Part shown: in pieces, positions 47,620 to 59,856 of the stretch
How the letters are laid out: each line of letters begins with the position of its first letter
How positions within the stretch are numbered: position 1 is the first letter of the stretch
Source of the DNA: Peromyscus leucopus
Lineage: Eukaryota > Chordata > Mammalia > Rodentia > Cricetidae
DNA length: 64,000 nt
NCBI RefSeq assembly: GCF_004664715.2
Contig: NC_051074.1
Coordinates: 15,911,678 to 15,975,677 of the forward strand
Direction: 5' to 3'
The notes under the pieces: model-generated
The model's database searches: none
What the model was told of the DNA's origin: nothing
What the model saw: only the letters and a program-made list of their open reading frames with translations
Translations under genes and position numbers: made by a program

Positions 47620-48340
47620 CAACCCCACCTGTTGTGCTGTTTGAGAAGACTAGAAGGTTTTTCACATGGATCAGAGCTTGTAATCATGCTGGGCTGTTCA
47701 GCATGATGTGTAGTGATGGTTCTGTCCTGAGTACTCTGCTTTCTGACTGCTGATGCAGTGACATCAGGTGTCTCATGCCTCATTGTCTGTAAGTGAAAAC
47801 TACCCCTATTGCCATAGCTTCCCAACATGATGGACTATATACACCCAAACTGTGAACCAGAGTCCACCTTACACGCTTAGTTCTTTCAGATATTTTATCA
47901 CACTTCCGAGAAAAGTAACCATTACATAAGATTTGAAGTACTGGGATTGCCACTGTGATAAACCTGATCAAGGGGATCCTGGATGGTAGGATGTTTGGAT
48001 TTGGTTTATGGGAAAAATGTGGAGAAGAATGTACCAGGCTCTGTGGACTCCCCGTGGGAGACTTTGCCTTGTTGGAGGAGGCAATGGGTGGTAGGTTTGT
48101 TGGGGGAATGCAACAATCTAGGAAGATGATTCTAATGAGAACTCCTAGCAATGGGGAATATAGAGTCTCAACTGGACATCTCTTCAGTGGTGGGACAGGC
48201 TTGCATTCAACTGAGCTATTAGTTGTGGGGCGGGAGGCTCTCTTGGGAATTCTCAAACAACCCAGGCTATTGCAAAGACAAAAGGTTCCTTTCAACAAAG
48301 CCACAACAGGGCATGGAACTCATTGAACTCATGGGAGTCA
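47620..48340 (+). repeat. Cluster of old rodent repeats, unclassified
   Basis: The part 47,650-47,925 ends 'atatacacccaaactgtgaa...tattttatcacacttccgagaaaagtaac', a wording common in old rodent repeats. The part 47,975-48,330 contains 'ggatttggtttatgggaaaaatgtgga', found in rodent ERVL/MaLR-type internal repeats, and may mix with L1 3'UTR. The open frames here (up to 174 codons) have no domain. Confidence 0.4.
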
Positions 48341-48773
48341 AACCGGTACGTACATGGAGCCTTCACCCTTATGTTCTAGTCTCTTTGGTTCAGGAAGATA
48401 AATATGTAACTTTTTTACATACTCTCCAAATACAACCACTAACAAGATTTATGGGCCAGGTGTTCTGACAGGTTAAATATTTTTAAGAAATAAGAGAATG
48501 TAACTGCTGGTGAGAATTCTAATGTAATTTTATTAAAGTTATTAATAGTACTTATTTCATGAATTAAAACATTAATTTTATTCACTTGCTATTAAATTTT
48601 GAACACTAACATAGTTTTCCTTATGTATTATTTGGTGTTATACTGAAGATAGTGATGATTTGAATGTTCATACTCTATTTTAAACTTCATTTTCCTCTAG
48701 GTGTTTTACAAATCCTATTGCAATATATTTTGAGTTCATATTATTGCATGTTTTTCTTCTTTCTTTTTTATTG

Positions 48774-48926
48774 TTGTTGTTTTTGTTTTTCAAGACAGGG
48801 TTTCTCTGTGTAGTTTTGGTGCCTGTCTTGGATCTCACTCTGTAGACCAGGCTGGACTCATAGATATCTGCCTGGCACTGCCTCCTGAGTGCTAGGATTA
48901 AAGGTGTGCACCACCACAGCCCGGCC
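48774..48926 (-). mobile_element. B1 SINE with TSD, minus strand
   Basis: The reverse complement is a good B1 (gccgggctgtggtggtgcac ... acacagagaaaccctgtctt). Direct repeats of 19 bp with one mismatch lie at 48,755-48,773 and 48,927-48,945 (tcttctttcttttttattg / tcttttttcttttttattg). Confidence 0.93.
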
Positions 48927-49439
48927 TCTTTTTTCTTTTTTATTGAGACACAGTCTTATGTATCCCAGGTTGGCCTTAAATTTGTTATGTACCTAAGAAT
49001 GAACTTTTGATTTCTACACTTCCAAACTCAGAAATTTGGGATAACAGGATAGGCATTTTGACATCGTGACAAGTTTTATGTGGCGCTAGATAAAACCCAG
49101 GGATTTGTACGTGGAAGGTAGGTAGACATTTAACTACCTGAGTAACACTCTTATGCTTCAGTTCATGTTTCCACACACATAAAAGTTTTTGTTTTGTTGC
49201 TATATGGGCAGCCTATGATCTCAGAAAATTTCATTCAGCAAATTTCTTCTCTAGTGACTTGCTGTATAAACTTGCATACATACACAAATTTAAAGCATAT
49301 TTAAAGGTATAACATCATTACACACACACATATATATACATTTACTTCTCAACAATTGAGAGTCTCCATCATAGAATATAGGAATCTGTTTACTCATTAA
49401 AAGTGTTTGTAGATAGCATTGTCAGTTAAAAATGTAGAT

Positions 49440-50000
49440 TTAATTTCCCTTTGTGGGTAATTACCTGTTAGCATCTCAGCTCTCTCTGTGCGTTAATTAA
49501 CTTTTCTAATGAAATCTATGCTCATTGGTGTTAGCAATTCTATAAACTATCATCAAATATACTTCTTATTCATGACAAGTCACATATAACAAACTGTTTT
49601 ACTCATGAGGATTTACATGCAAATGGGAAACAAACAGGGAGATCGTAGAGTCCGTAACCCAGTGTTTCTTTTTGGAGAGATATTGCACTTCTCAATTTTT
49701 ATTTTCAATATGCCATTGAGACTCTGAAATTGCAATCAGATATATGAAATTTGGACAAGAGCAAGCACTTGACTGCTCAGCTTTGCATTGTAGCTCCAGG
49801 TCAACCTGAGCATCATTTACATAAAAATGATTCAACTCAAGGCTGGCTCATTGCCCATTTTGGGCTAGACCTCAGATATATCTAGACAACATAAATGTCG
49901 CTGTTTAAGCGGTGAGAAAAATCTAGCTATGCTGTCTAATTTAGTGGCATATAATTTTAAAAAGGTAATTGAATATTTGACTGAACTTACACATTTAATA
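49440..50000. promoter_or_regulatory. Candidate conserved non-coding element
   Basis: Repeat-free and comparatively complex. It has a palindromic TTAATTAA core (near 49,494), an octamer ATGCAAAT (near 49,616) and other homeodomain-like TAAT sites. There is no coding potential. This is suggestive only. Conservation across mammals is the deciding test. Confidence 0.25.
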
Positions 50001-50535
50001 TGAGGGAAACCATGATCTTTTAAACAGAAAATGAATGCTTATTTCTGATTTCACTGTGTAATAGCTTTTAATGGAAAGGGTTCACTTTGAATGTTACAAA
50101 CTTGTTCATGAACTTAAAGAAATATGTGACACACTTTGACTTCTATATTTAATAGGAGAACAGCAGCAAATGCAGTAACAGTTTTAAAATGATTTCTTAT
50201 AGAAAAACATTAATTCAATTGACATCATACTATGTGTTCTCTACTTTAAGAAAAACCATGTCTGTACCAAACAACAATGTGAAAAGGGACATGACATTTA
50301 TAAGAAGCCCATGTGCAGTTGCCTTGTTAAGTGATCATGAATTGTAAGGAACTTCAGCTAAGTTCTAGATACTCACTGTCTGCTACAAATACTAGAAAAG
50401 GTTGCTTTCAAGAAAACCACCAGACTATTGAGATAGTTCATCAGTTAACAGTGTCTGCAACTCTTGCAGATAATTGGAGTTTGGTTCCCAATTACTCAGT
50501 TAGGATGCTCAAAACCATCTATAACTCCAGATCTA

Positions 50536-50538
<3 letters not shown>

Positions 50539-50568
<30 letters not shown>
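50539..50568. repeat. (GT)n microsatellite
   Basis: About 30 bp of pure GT. Confidence 0.95.
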
Positions 50569-50574
<6 letters not shown>

Positions 50575-50654
50575 TATATTCATGAATGTATATGTATGTA
50601 TGCATGTATCTCAAAATTTTCAATTAGAAAAATCAACTTTAAAGTTATTTTCTT

Positions 50655-51095
50655 TTATATTTTAAATTATTTTTTATTTTTATTTTTGAGACTGTATGAT
50701 AATTACATTTCTCTCTTCTCTTCCTTGTATCCAATGTCCCTTTCACCTTCCTATGTACCTTTCCCTGTATGCCTTTAAATTCATGGTCTCTTTTTACATT
50801 AATTGTTATTATATGCACATATGTATATTTTATGTGCTACTAAATGTAACATATTCATTCCGTCTAATGTTACCTGTTTGCACATTTTCAAGGCTGACTG
50901 TTTGGCCCTGGACAAATGACTGATGTGCTCTTTCCCAGGGACAAGCAAGCGCTTCTTCTGCTCCCAGATTTTTTTTGTAGCCTTTGTGTAGGGTTGAGGC
51001 CCTTTGTGCTTTCCCACCATGAAGCTCTGCATGTTCTTTCGTGTCCTCCTTGCTCATCTAGTACTCTGTGGTCACATTGATGAGACACAAGTATT
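50655..51095 (-). mobile_element. Lx-type L1 3'UTR fragment
   Basis: The reverse complement follows the old rodent L1 3'UTR. It includes the segment around 'aaattcatggtctctttttac' and the 'gtagggttgaggccctttgtg' segment, which is also seen at about 3,930. It is old and gapped, and three overlapping minus frames inside are incidental. Confidence 0.65.
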
Positions 51096-51663
51096 TATGT
51101 TCACTCTGACAGAGGGATGGTTGTGGAGGATAGTCTTTGGGAATAGTTTGAGGAAACTGACCTCTGGATCAGCAAGTGTCCATACCTCCAAAATGAATGT
51201 ATGTGTACACCATGAAAAAAATGAAGATGACTTTAAATGTACATTTTTTTCTTTCCTGAAAATACTGTCTTATATTTCCCCCATACAGACTCATTTGAAC
51301 ATTGTCAGTTCCTCCTCATATCACACTTTCGCCATGGCCTGAATATACCATCTGCACTGCTGCTTCTGTACTGGTATCAATTTGCATTACTAAATTTGCA
51401 TTATTAAACATGCTGTTGTACATTCACCATGCCAAGTATGTTTTACTTATCACTTCATTTACTCTTTATAATAACCCCCTAGTGTTTACTTTACAAATGA
51501 AGTAAAGGATACCCAGAAAGACCAGTAACTAATTTCATCCCAAACTAGGTCAGAAATTCACAAAAGGAAGACTGCATTTGTTTCTCTTTCTTAAAGTGGT
51601 GACTATATTAATATTTATGGTGGTGGTTGAAAACCCTAATACACAAGGAGGATGCATTTCATA

Positions 51664-51665
<2 letters not shown>

Positions 51666-51724
<59 letters not shown>
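51666..51724. repeat. Pure T59 homopolymer
   Basis: Fifty-nine consecutive T without interruption. It could be the poly(A) tail of a very recent minus-strand retroinsertion whose body lies to the right (51,725 on), but I recognise no parent and found no duplication. It may also be length-inaccurate sequence. Confidence 0.9.
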
Positions 51725-51728
<4 letters not shown>

Positions 51729-53302
51729 CAGGAAAGAAGTAACATCATGAAAATTAATTCACTTTACTGGGGCAAGTTCTGCATATTTGAGAGTGGAAAA
51801 CTTATGTGAAGGACAAGTTGAAATCCTGTAAACAAGTAAATTGGAAACACTTTATAAGGAAGATCAGAGAGCTCCTCCTTGTGCCCTCACCTGATGAACA
51901 GTTGCTCAGAATCACCTGGGACTTCATCTCACCAGGTAACATTACATTTTTACTACTTTAAATGTTTCATATATTTTCAAATGAAAAACTCCAATATTAG
52001 TAAATATCTGCCCATAATTCTTAATTCATTATAGTAGGATCTAGATTTCTCTATAATTTTCTACAATATAATATACCTACCTCATTTTCTTTACTCATAA
52101 TAGAGTTTCTTTGGTGTAGTCTCTCAATAATCCTAAATTAAAATTACTCATCAGGTCTTTTCCACTACATACCCATAATCCAACACATATTGGTGACAAA
52201 ATGTAGCTATTTATTTCCATTCTTGTGTGAAAAATGTAATGATTTTTGGAAGTGTGTAATGCTGACTTCTTACAATTGCAATGTCATTTTTTTCCAGCTC
52301 TATCTAGAATGTGTACCAGGAACATTTCAAGTATATGTGTGCTTCCTTATATTTGAAGGCCTTTTTCAAAATATTAAATGTTCCTCTGCTTTTTCAAGTG
52401 ACTTTTGGACGATGACTCTCAGATTAATTAGAATACCTATTGTTGTCCTTCACAAAAATTGGTCTGGTTTGGACACAAGTGGCATTTGTTAACATTCACT
52501 AACCTTTATTTTTAACCTATATTTTTATCTTCTAATTGTGCCTAGGTACTCAGAAACAATGTATTATCTAGAATATTGCAGTAATCCACAAACTTTTTCA
52601 ACAAAAGAAGAAAATCATGAGTCCAGTTAGTACATGTATGAGACTGGTAGTTAGAAGTAGGCCTAAGGAATTATATCCTGTGCTGGACATAGGAAGTAGA
52701 ATGTCTAGATACTGGCAAAGTGAAAGTGAATGCTTTATGTACCAGGGCTAACCCAAAGTAATCATTTCAGAGCACTAGCAAAAATAAGCCTGTAGATTGT
52801 GTTTTAAATGGCAACAGTAAAATTAAATCTTCTGTATACTCTAGTTAAAATAAATAAGGAACCATAGCTTGTGATCTTGGATGTAGCAGCACTTGGATTC
52901 ATAAAAGGCAGGAACTCAAGGAAGGAGAGGAGGCTATGTCTCTCTTTCTCTGTTGAAGTCAATGGACACAGAGCCCTGATGTTAGTAAGGGCAGAATCTT
53001 AATTTGGAAAGGATGATCTCTCCAGTTAGACACCATTAGCCATTTTTAATTTGTTTGATATTGTTATTATAGAAGAAAAGGAAAATAAATGTATACACAT
53101 TGATTCTATTAGATTAGTATATATATATATATATTATATGTATTATATATTACTTATTTTGGAATCTCCCTCATATCTTACAATGTCATAATTACATGTT
53201 TTGAATGAGGTAAGACACAGGCAAAGGAGTAACGTTTTAGGAATATTCATTGAGTAGTAGGATGGAATTCCAACACCAGCTTATTTAATAAAAAAGCACA
53301 TT
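51725..53302. other. Unique sequence, no gene recognised
   Basis: No parent gene was recognised for a retrocopy next to the T tract. A short (AT)n lies at 53,120-53,137. The open frame at 52,190-52,492 shows no known domain. Confidence 0.45.
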
Positions 53303-53612
53303 GCTGGGGCTGGAATGGTGACTCGGTTGTTAAACACCTGCTGTGTAAATATTAGAACATAGGTTACTATAACTATCACCCATGCAAAAGATGGACATGG
53401 TGCTACATATGTGAAACCGAACACTGGGAAGGCAGAAACAGAAATATCTTTGGTCCCTGATAGCTCTGCAATATAGCCAAACTGAGCAGGTCTGGGTCAA
53501 GGAGAGACTGATTCAAAACATCTGGTGGAAAGTGATTAAAGAAGACACTCAACATTGACGTTCGATTCTATACAGATATGCAGCCATATCCCCCCGACAT
53601 GTACAAAATTTC

Positions 53613-53613
<1 letters not shown>
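53303..53613 (+). mobile_element. B4/RSINE1-type SINE
   Basis: A tRNA/ID-like head (gctggggctggaatggtgac) is followed by a B1-like middle and the family end 'ggtggaaagtgattaaagaa'. It passes directly into (CA)n, the usual tail for this family. Confidence 0.82.

Positions 53614-53653
<40 letters not shown>
53614..53653. repeat. (CA)n tail of the B4 SINE
   Basis: About 40 bp of pure CA. Confidence 0.96.
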
Positions 53654-53659
<6 letters not shown>

Positions 53660-53842
53660 CACTTAAAAAAAATCATCACTACCTTGGTATCTTCTACTGT
53701 GCTACACTAATTAAGAAAATAACATCTATTCCCTTGGAGGACTATAGGAAAAGGATTAGAAAATCTACTTAGAAAGCTTACAGTGTATTATTGTATCACT
53801 GTTTAATTCTAATCAGTTAAATAACTTTGTAGCATTGTGCTC

Positions 53843-54331
53843 TGTAGAAGGCTTTTTTGGGTCACCAGCCACCAAATAATGACATGGAGATTTATTAGTC
53901 ATGAGTGATTGGCCATATCTCATGCTTGTCCCATTTAATTTATAACTTAATTTAACCTGTTTCTCTTCATCTACATTTTGCCTTGGGGCTTTTTACCTTT
54001 CTTTTATTCTGTATGCCCTACTTTCCTGCATCCTCTGTGTCTATTTGTTTGGCTCCTGCCTGTCTGTCTGGCCCATGGATGCTCCTTTTTTTTTCTCCTT
54101 CATTCTCTCTCAAGCCTAGATTCCTCTTCCTATTTATTTCATCTGCTCACCAGCCCTACCTATCCCTCTACTGCCTAGCTATTGGTCATTCAGCTTTTTA
54201 TTAGACTAATCAGGTACCCTAGGCAGGCAAGATAAAACCTATGCAACATATCTTTACATAGTTAAACAAATGCAGCATAAACAAATGTAACACATCTTTA
54301 CATTATTAAACAAATATTCTATTCCACAGCA
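53843..54331 (-). repeat. 3' LTR of the 53.8-kb provirus
   Basis: 489 bp, reading TGCTGTGGAATAGAATATTTG on the minus strand. It contains repeated 'tatgtaaagatgtgtt' motifs and a CCAAT box (gaccaatagc-like). Confidence 0.88.
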
Positions 54332-55035
54332 TTTACCCCTTTTTGTCTAAATAAAAATAAAGGTTTTAACTTTTACATAGTAAAACTATAAACAATATGA
54401 ACAATTATCAAGTAAGAATTACATTTACAATATCCAGTCCATTTGTACTTAGCAAGTTTAGAGAAAATATTCCATTATTTATCCTAACTCAATGAGACCA
54501 AAGTTTTGTACCGAATTTACTTTATATCATAATTAAGGAAAACTATATGTATAACTATCTGGTTTCCAAAGCCATCAAAGACCCCAGAAGGATATAATAT
54601 TTCTTGGGTAAACAGAAAGTGCAGTGCAAGTCACTTTGAAAATTTTAGAAATGACAGCGCCTTCTGGCTGCCTGGAGAGTCACCCAGGGTTCCTTTGCAA
54701 CATTGGGGCATCCTTCTTGGGTCTTCTGGCCTAGAATATCTGGCAGACTTTTCTAGGAAATAGGAATTTTGAAGGACTGTTCTTCCATGTTTTTGGCAAA
54801 GGTGTGCGATAGCTTTCCTTTGTGTCCTGCATGTCAAGCTTAGATGCTATACTGTAAGCAATTGAGGCAAAGAAAGTTTCTTGGTCAAATGTGCTGGCTG
54901 CTCAAGAATTAGTATACGGAAAAGCCATATCTCTGTAATCTATGAGCACTGGGCTACTAGGAAGATGTTTTGCTATTTTCTTTTTTCTTTCTTTCTTTTT
55001 TCCCCAATTTTCTCAGGCTTCATGTAGAAGTACAC

Positions 55036-55053
55036 GCTCTACATTGAGCATCA
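55036..55053 (-). other. Decayed tRNA-Lys-type PBS
   Basis: The minus-strand sequence tgatgctcaatgtagagc differs from the PBS at 37,130 (tggtgcccaacatggggc) almost only by G-to-A and C-to-T transitions. It lies 2 bp from the 5' LTR. Confidence 0.75.
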
Positions 55054-55055
55054 AT

Positions 55056-55534
55056 TGTAACAAGCCTTCTTGGACGACAAGATCCCAAATCATGACATGC
55101 AGACACCATTAATTATGAATGCTCAGCCATAGCTTTAGGCTTGTTTCTAGCTCACTTTTTTTTAACTTAAATTAATTCAAAACCCATTTCTATTAATCTA
55201 TGTGCTGTCCTGAGGCTCATTATTTACCTCTTCTACATACTTTCCATCCTGCATTCCTGCTCCCTCCTTGTCTGTCTCTCTGACCCCTAGCTAGCTGGCC
55301 ACAGGCTGGCTGGCACCAGGCTGGCTGGCTTGCTCTCCTTTTCTCTCTGCCCACCAACCCATCTATCCCTCCTCTGTCTACTTATTGGTCACACAGCTTT
55401 TTGTTAGACCAATCATGTGCCTTAGGCAGGCAAAGTAAAACAAATGTAACACATATTTGCATAGTTAAACAAATGCAGCTTAAACAAATGCACCACAACT
55501 TTACATAGTTAAATAAATATTCTATTGCACAACA
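55056..55534 (-). repeat. 5' LTR of the 53.8-kb provirus
   Basis: 479 bp, starting TGTTGTGCAATAGAATATTTA on the minus strand. It pairs with 53,843-54,331 and has an extra 'aggctggctggc' short tandem array (about 55,300-55,335). Confidence 0.88.
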
Positions 55535-55782
55535 GTACTGAAAATTATAATAGAGAAAAAAAATAAATCTGTAGTATTTAGGAAAGGTCATCATTTTTAA
55601 CAGTTTTATATAAGTACATAGAGATTTTTTTATTTAATTTATCTTTGAAGTACTTCAAATTATATTCATATATATATATATATTGCTCTTTTAAGTTAAT
55701 TCTGTGGATTTTGCTAAATATTATTCACTTACATTTTAATATATATAGAGAAGATAATTTATTTTCAACTTAAAACCTTTAT

Positions 55783-56128
55783 TGCTATGGGTGGTCTTTC
55801 TGTATGTTACTACTATTGGTTAATGAAGAAGCTGTTTTGTCCAATGGTAAGGAAGGATAAGAGCCAGGCAGAAAATCCAAGAGAGATGCAGGAAGAAGAA
55901 GGCGGAGTCAGGGCAGATGCTTGGCTGCAAGCCCAAGGAGCAACATGCCAACAGACCAGTAACACCATGGCCATGTAGCAATACATAAATTAATAGAAAT
56001 AGGTTAATTTAAGATGAAAGAGCTAGCTAGCATGAAGCTTGAGACATAGACTGAATAGTTTGTAAACAATATTAAGCCTCTGACTGATTTTTGGGTACCG
56101 GCAGGTGGGATAAATTTATTGGGCTACG
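55783..56128 (+). mobile_element. Solo LTR, plus strand
   Basis: It starts TGCTATGGGTGGTC. It carries 'attaatagaaataggttaatttaagatgaaagagctagctag', resembling the LTR at 19,352, and ends near 'ttattgggctacg'. The ends are approximate and no duplication was found. Confidence 0.65.
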
Positions 56129-56229
56129 GTTGATCATCTGTTATATATTGATTTGAAATTCAGTTCTTAGATACAAACACCACTTCCTTTCACTACATGT
56201 ACCTAAGTGCCTTTTTCTTTCTTTCTTTT

Positions 56230-56412
56230 TTTTAAAATTAATTGGGTTTATATTTGTGTGTCTCTGTGTAGTGTTATTAGTATGAGTGTAGGTGACCATG
56301 GACCTGAGTTACATGCGGTTATCTGTTGACCATAATGGGTGCTAAGAACTTAACTCTGATTCTCTACAAAGTGTTGTGTACTCAGCAGATGAGCTATCCC
56401 GCCACCCAAACA
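56230..56412 (-). mobile_element. B3/B2-type SINE fragment
   Basis: The reverse complement has the head 'gggtggcgggatagctcatc' and a B2-like body. It is old, with no clear duplication. Confidence 0.55.
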
Positions 56413-57479
56413 CACAAGCACTTAAAAAAAAAAATTAAACTTTCAAATATCTCTTGATTGCCTAATATGTCTTATTACTCTAACAAAACTTAAATAAGCC
56501 TATCTTTGCTAAAAGAATTAAAAAAAAATCTATTTGAGAAAATCGATGCTTGTGTAATGCCTTCTTGTCAAAAAAAAAAAATGCACTATGTCTTTCCCTG
56601 AGCTTACATCACCTATTAATATTGTCTTCATTCACTGTGTCACCTTTATTTTTAATTTTGTGATTAGACCTAATACAAAGTTTTCAATATATAGAAGCAC
56701 TTACTATTCTAATAAAGTAATTCAATCATAAAAATGATTTTTTAAAGTTAGAGCTATTTATTCACTCAGTGCAGTAAGTCACAATGAAGTGAAAGAGTGC
56801 CAGTCTTCCTGGTGAAACTCCCTGACATTTCTGTCAGGTAATACTGTTAACTCGGTTTTCTCCTCAGATCATATAAATCTTTTGTCTTTCTTTTTTTTAT
56901 GAACATAAAACAGCTGTTATTCTTTCTGGACTCAACTACTCTTTGATAGTTTATTTTTATACATTATAGCTTCCCAAGGCAGAGGCTTCTAGTAGATATG
57001 CGTATAGTGATATTGTATAACACTGCTTAACTTCCAAGAGAAATTGCATGCTTGGAAATAAAGCAATTTCATCAAATAGCTACAAACTATACATAATATC
57101 TAATTTTACATGTTGCTGGAAAATTCCATAGGGTTTAAATTACTCTATGTATTATCATTTTTAACAAATCCAGTAACTATGTGAACATTGATCATCTACT
57201 ATGCTTACAAACAAAACACAGAGGATGTTGGTATTTAAAATCACATACCTATATTTGAGATAATTTTGGATGTGAGTTTGTATTGAGTGAAATAATACAT
57301 CTGAAACCGAATTTGAAAGTGAAGGAATGATCAAGTTGTGCCAACAGGGTAACAAGAACGATGCTTGCCAAAGAGGATGGGGAAAAGCAAATAAGAACTC
57401 TCCACACACTTAGCTCTACACAAAGAACTACAAACAACTACAGAATGCTGAGAATGGAAATAAAAATCTATCCCAGGAA
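56413..57479. other. Unique AT-rich sequence, no gene seen
   Basis: Short A runs. No gene or repeat was recognised. Confidence 0.5.
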
Positions 57480-57712
57480 AAAGCAAACCAATTGGTTATC
57501 CAACCGCAAATAGTCATTACCAAAAACATACATACAAGTAACAAAATATAAATTGAGCAGACTATTTTTGGTAATATGTTTGTATATACATACATTCATG
57601 TAACAACAATTATTGTAAAAAGAGAACATGAACTTGCAGAACAGAAAGGGAGAAGAGGTTGTGGGAGGAGCTGGAAGGAAATTCAATTATATTACAATCT
57701 GAAAAAAATTAA
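57480..57712 (+). mobile_element. Lx-type L1 3' end
   Basis: It starts 'ccaattggttatccaaccgc' and continues through 'gtaacaacaattattgtaaaaagag...aacttgcag' to 'gtgggaggagctggaaggaa', ending near 'caatctgaaaaaaatt'. This is the usual 3' terminus of old rodent L1s, plus orientation. Confidence 0.75.
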
Positions 57713-58071
57713 AAATGGATCAGGTCAAAAGGAATTTTGATACTGTGTGCAGCAAATCTGAGATGAGATTTTGGAAAAATAGATAAGAAATCCCCCAAAA
57801 GAGTGTAAATTTCATTAAGTTTGAAATCATAGCACAGAAAAGCTTAAGTTTTATTTTGTTTCATATTTCTAATTTTGGCCTGATATATTTACAAAAAGAG
57901 GTGCTACATTCAAGAGCTTGTTTTGTAAGGGTGTACATGTTCCATTCAATTAGGACCTAAAACTTAATGCAGGAGGATGTCTAGGCTGCTCACAGACAAT
58001 ATGTGCTATTTAAATTGCATAAAGAATGAGTGATAATTTAAGAAATGATCTTCTTGGACATGAAGCAAAAG

Positions 58072-58108
<37 letters not shown>

Positions 58109-59454
58109 CATGCTCATATTTATATTCATAGTAGGTTTTAAAATGAGCTTATTTCTATTTTTTTTTTAGTTAGTAGAATGAAATGAAATGCGTTAAACAC
58201 AGTATGGCTGTGATCTTAACAGGGGAATTCTACTGTATCAGGAAGCTATAATTGATTACTATATATTTTTAGCCGTAAGACATTGTTTTAGACTTACTTT
58301 CTCACAAGCTTCTAATTTCCTATTTTCTATCTACCTTTGTGATCAGGGACAACAAATATGTCACATGAAATAAGAAAATGATATCTTAAATAGTGGTTTC
58401 ATTGCAAAGCATTTTATAAATACTTACACTACCTTTCTAACATTCTAATTCTACTTATTCTAAAAAATTAACAATCTAATTATTTATTAGTTGTATGTGA
58501 GTTTTGAGAGTTATTGTTTCTTTTAGTCTCTAAGTAAATATCATTCTTAACTGTGTTGACATAAACTCATATTCAATGGAAATGTCTTGTTTTCACATTA
58601 CATAAGAAGTCAATACCAGTTTGGCTAATTATTTCCTTTATATCAATAGGTCACTGCATAGATTATATCATTCAGTGGGTTCTACGTTTGTTTTATAAGC
58701 TGCTGGTTGTATATAGTTAAAACCATTAACTCTCCACGTTGCCTATACTACCAGAGGCTCCAGCCTTTGGCTCTGAACACTGTTGAAATATCTAGCTGTA
58801 GCTATGTAGGTAATGATATACACAAGATTTCTTCACTGAAGATCAGAGTGCTTGGTTGAAATATAAAATGAATGAAAAGCAGTAAGCCTCGTGACATATC
58901 AGCTTAGCACATAATTTCCTTACCTGACACACTCATGTATTTCCAGGCCAAAGTGGCTTTCCAACTCTTTCCTTTTATTAAGCATCGGCACATAATTTAA
59001 CAGCATAAAATAGGAAAGTAAAGGTTTTAAATGAACATGCCTGTCTTATTGCTTATGTTTCTTTTACTGAGACTGTATCAGCTTTCAGATTTAAATCTTA
59101 GTAAGTCCAATACTCTCTTAGTTTTCTGGCTTTGAACATGCAGGTTTAGATATTCATAATCAACCTTAAAGTTATGTGATACACAACATGTAATTTTTTT
59201 TTATGCCTGATACTGTAAGTTTTAGAAGACATCAGTTAGCCAGCATTTGCCTTGTTTGTTGGCTTTCATTCTTACACAGTGCATCCAGTGGTTGAGGTGT
59301 GATTTTCATAAAAAGCTCTAGTGTAAATGATTCTGGTAAATAATGTTTGTAAGATATGGAGGCATTGGCAACAAAAATTATAAGAAATAACATGGATGCA
59401 GAAAGTAAATCAATCATAATCTCCCCAAATGCTAGAATGATACCTAAAAACTGT
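57713..59454. other. Unique sequence, no gene seen
   Basis: It contains an (AT)n tract at 58,074-58,105. No coding pattern. Confidence 0.5.
58074..58105. repeat. (TA)n microsatellite
   Basis: About 31 bp of alternating TA. Confidence 0.94.
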
Positions 59455-59527
59455 GCTGGGGTGCATTTTAGAAGAGGTGAAGCCCTGGGTTCCATTAGGG
59501 ACTGATTGTAATGCTCCACAGATACAC

Positions 59528-59580
<53 letters not shown>
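59455..59580 (+). mobile_element. ID-like SINE remnant with (CA)n tail
   Basis: 'gctggggtgcattttagaag...gaagccctgggttccattag' is a degraded ID element (a tRNA-Ala-derived head). It runs into a (CA)n array at 59,523-59,580. Confidence 0.6.
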
Positions 59581-59582
<2 letters not shown>

Positions 59583-59669
59583 CATGTGGACATACACACA
59601 GCAAACAAAATAGAGGAAAATATAAAAGTAATAGCTATACTTGATAAAAAAAAATATTCATAGAAAAAG

Positions 59670-59810
59670 CTGCTTAGTTGGCTCAGTAGATAAAGGCACT
59701 TCCCTTTAAGTTCAATCTATTTCCATCTCCAGAACCAAAATGGTAGAAAGTGAGAGCCTGTTTCTGCATGTGATTCTCTGACTCTACACATGCATTTTTA
59801 ATATGCATGT

Positions 59811-59811
<1 letters not shown>
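59670..59811 (+). mobile_element. B4/B3-type SINE
   Basis: The head 'agttggctcagtagataaag' and the body '...agaaccaaaatggtagaaagtgagagcctg...attctctgactctacacatgc' match a common rodent tRNA-derived SINE that ends in CA repeats. Confidence 0.72.

Positions 59812-59856
<45 letters not shown>

Larger units (their letters stand above)
53843..55534 (-). mobile_element. Short ERV2-like provirus (1.7 kb)
   Basis: Two LTRs in minus orientation (53,843-54,331 and 55,056-55,534) flank only about 720 bp of internal DNA. The PPT (reverse complement of acccctttttgtc) abuts the 3' LTR. A decayed PBS lies at 55,036-55,053. The flanks gtgctc (53,837-53,842) and gtactg (55,535-55,540) match at 4 of 6, so the duplication is weak. 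The internal DNA shares the 'ctggctgcctggagagtcac...gcaacattggggcatc' module with the 25.5- and 36.8-kb proviruses and has no coding sequence. It is old and non-autonomous. Confidence 0.85.

Noticed and set aside
47780..48326. 174- and 123-codon frames
   Set aside because: They overlap on opposite strands in old repeat DNA, with no domain or start context to support a gene.
59232..59604. 121-codon minus frame with Cys/Val repeats
   Set aside because: It is driven by the (CA)n array and a SINE remnant.
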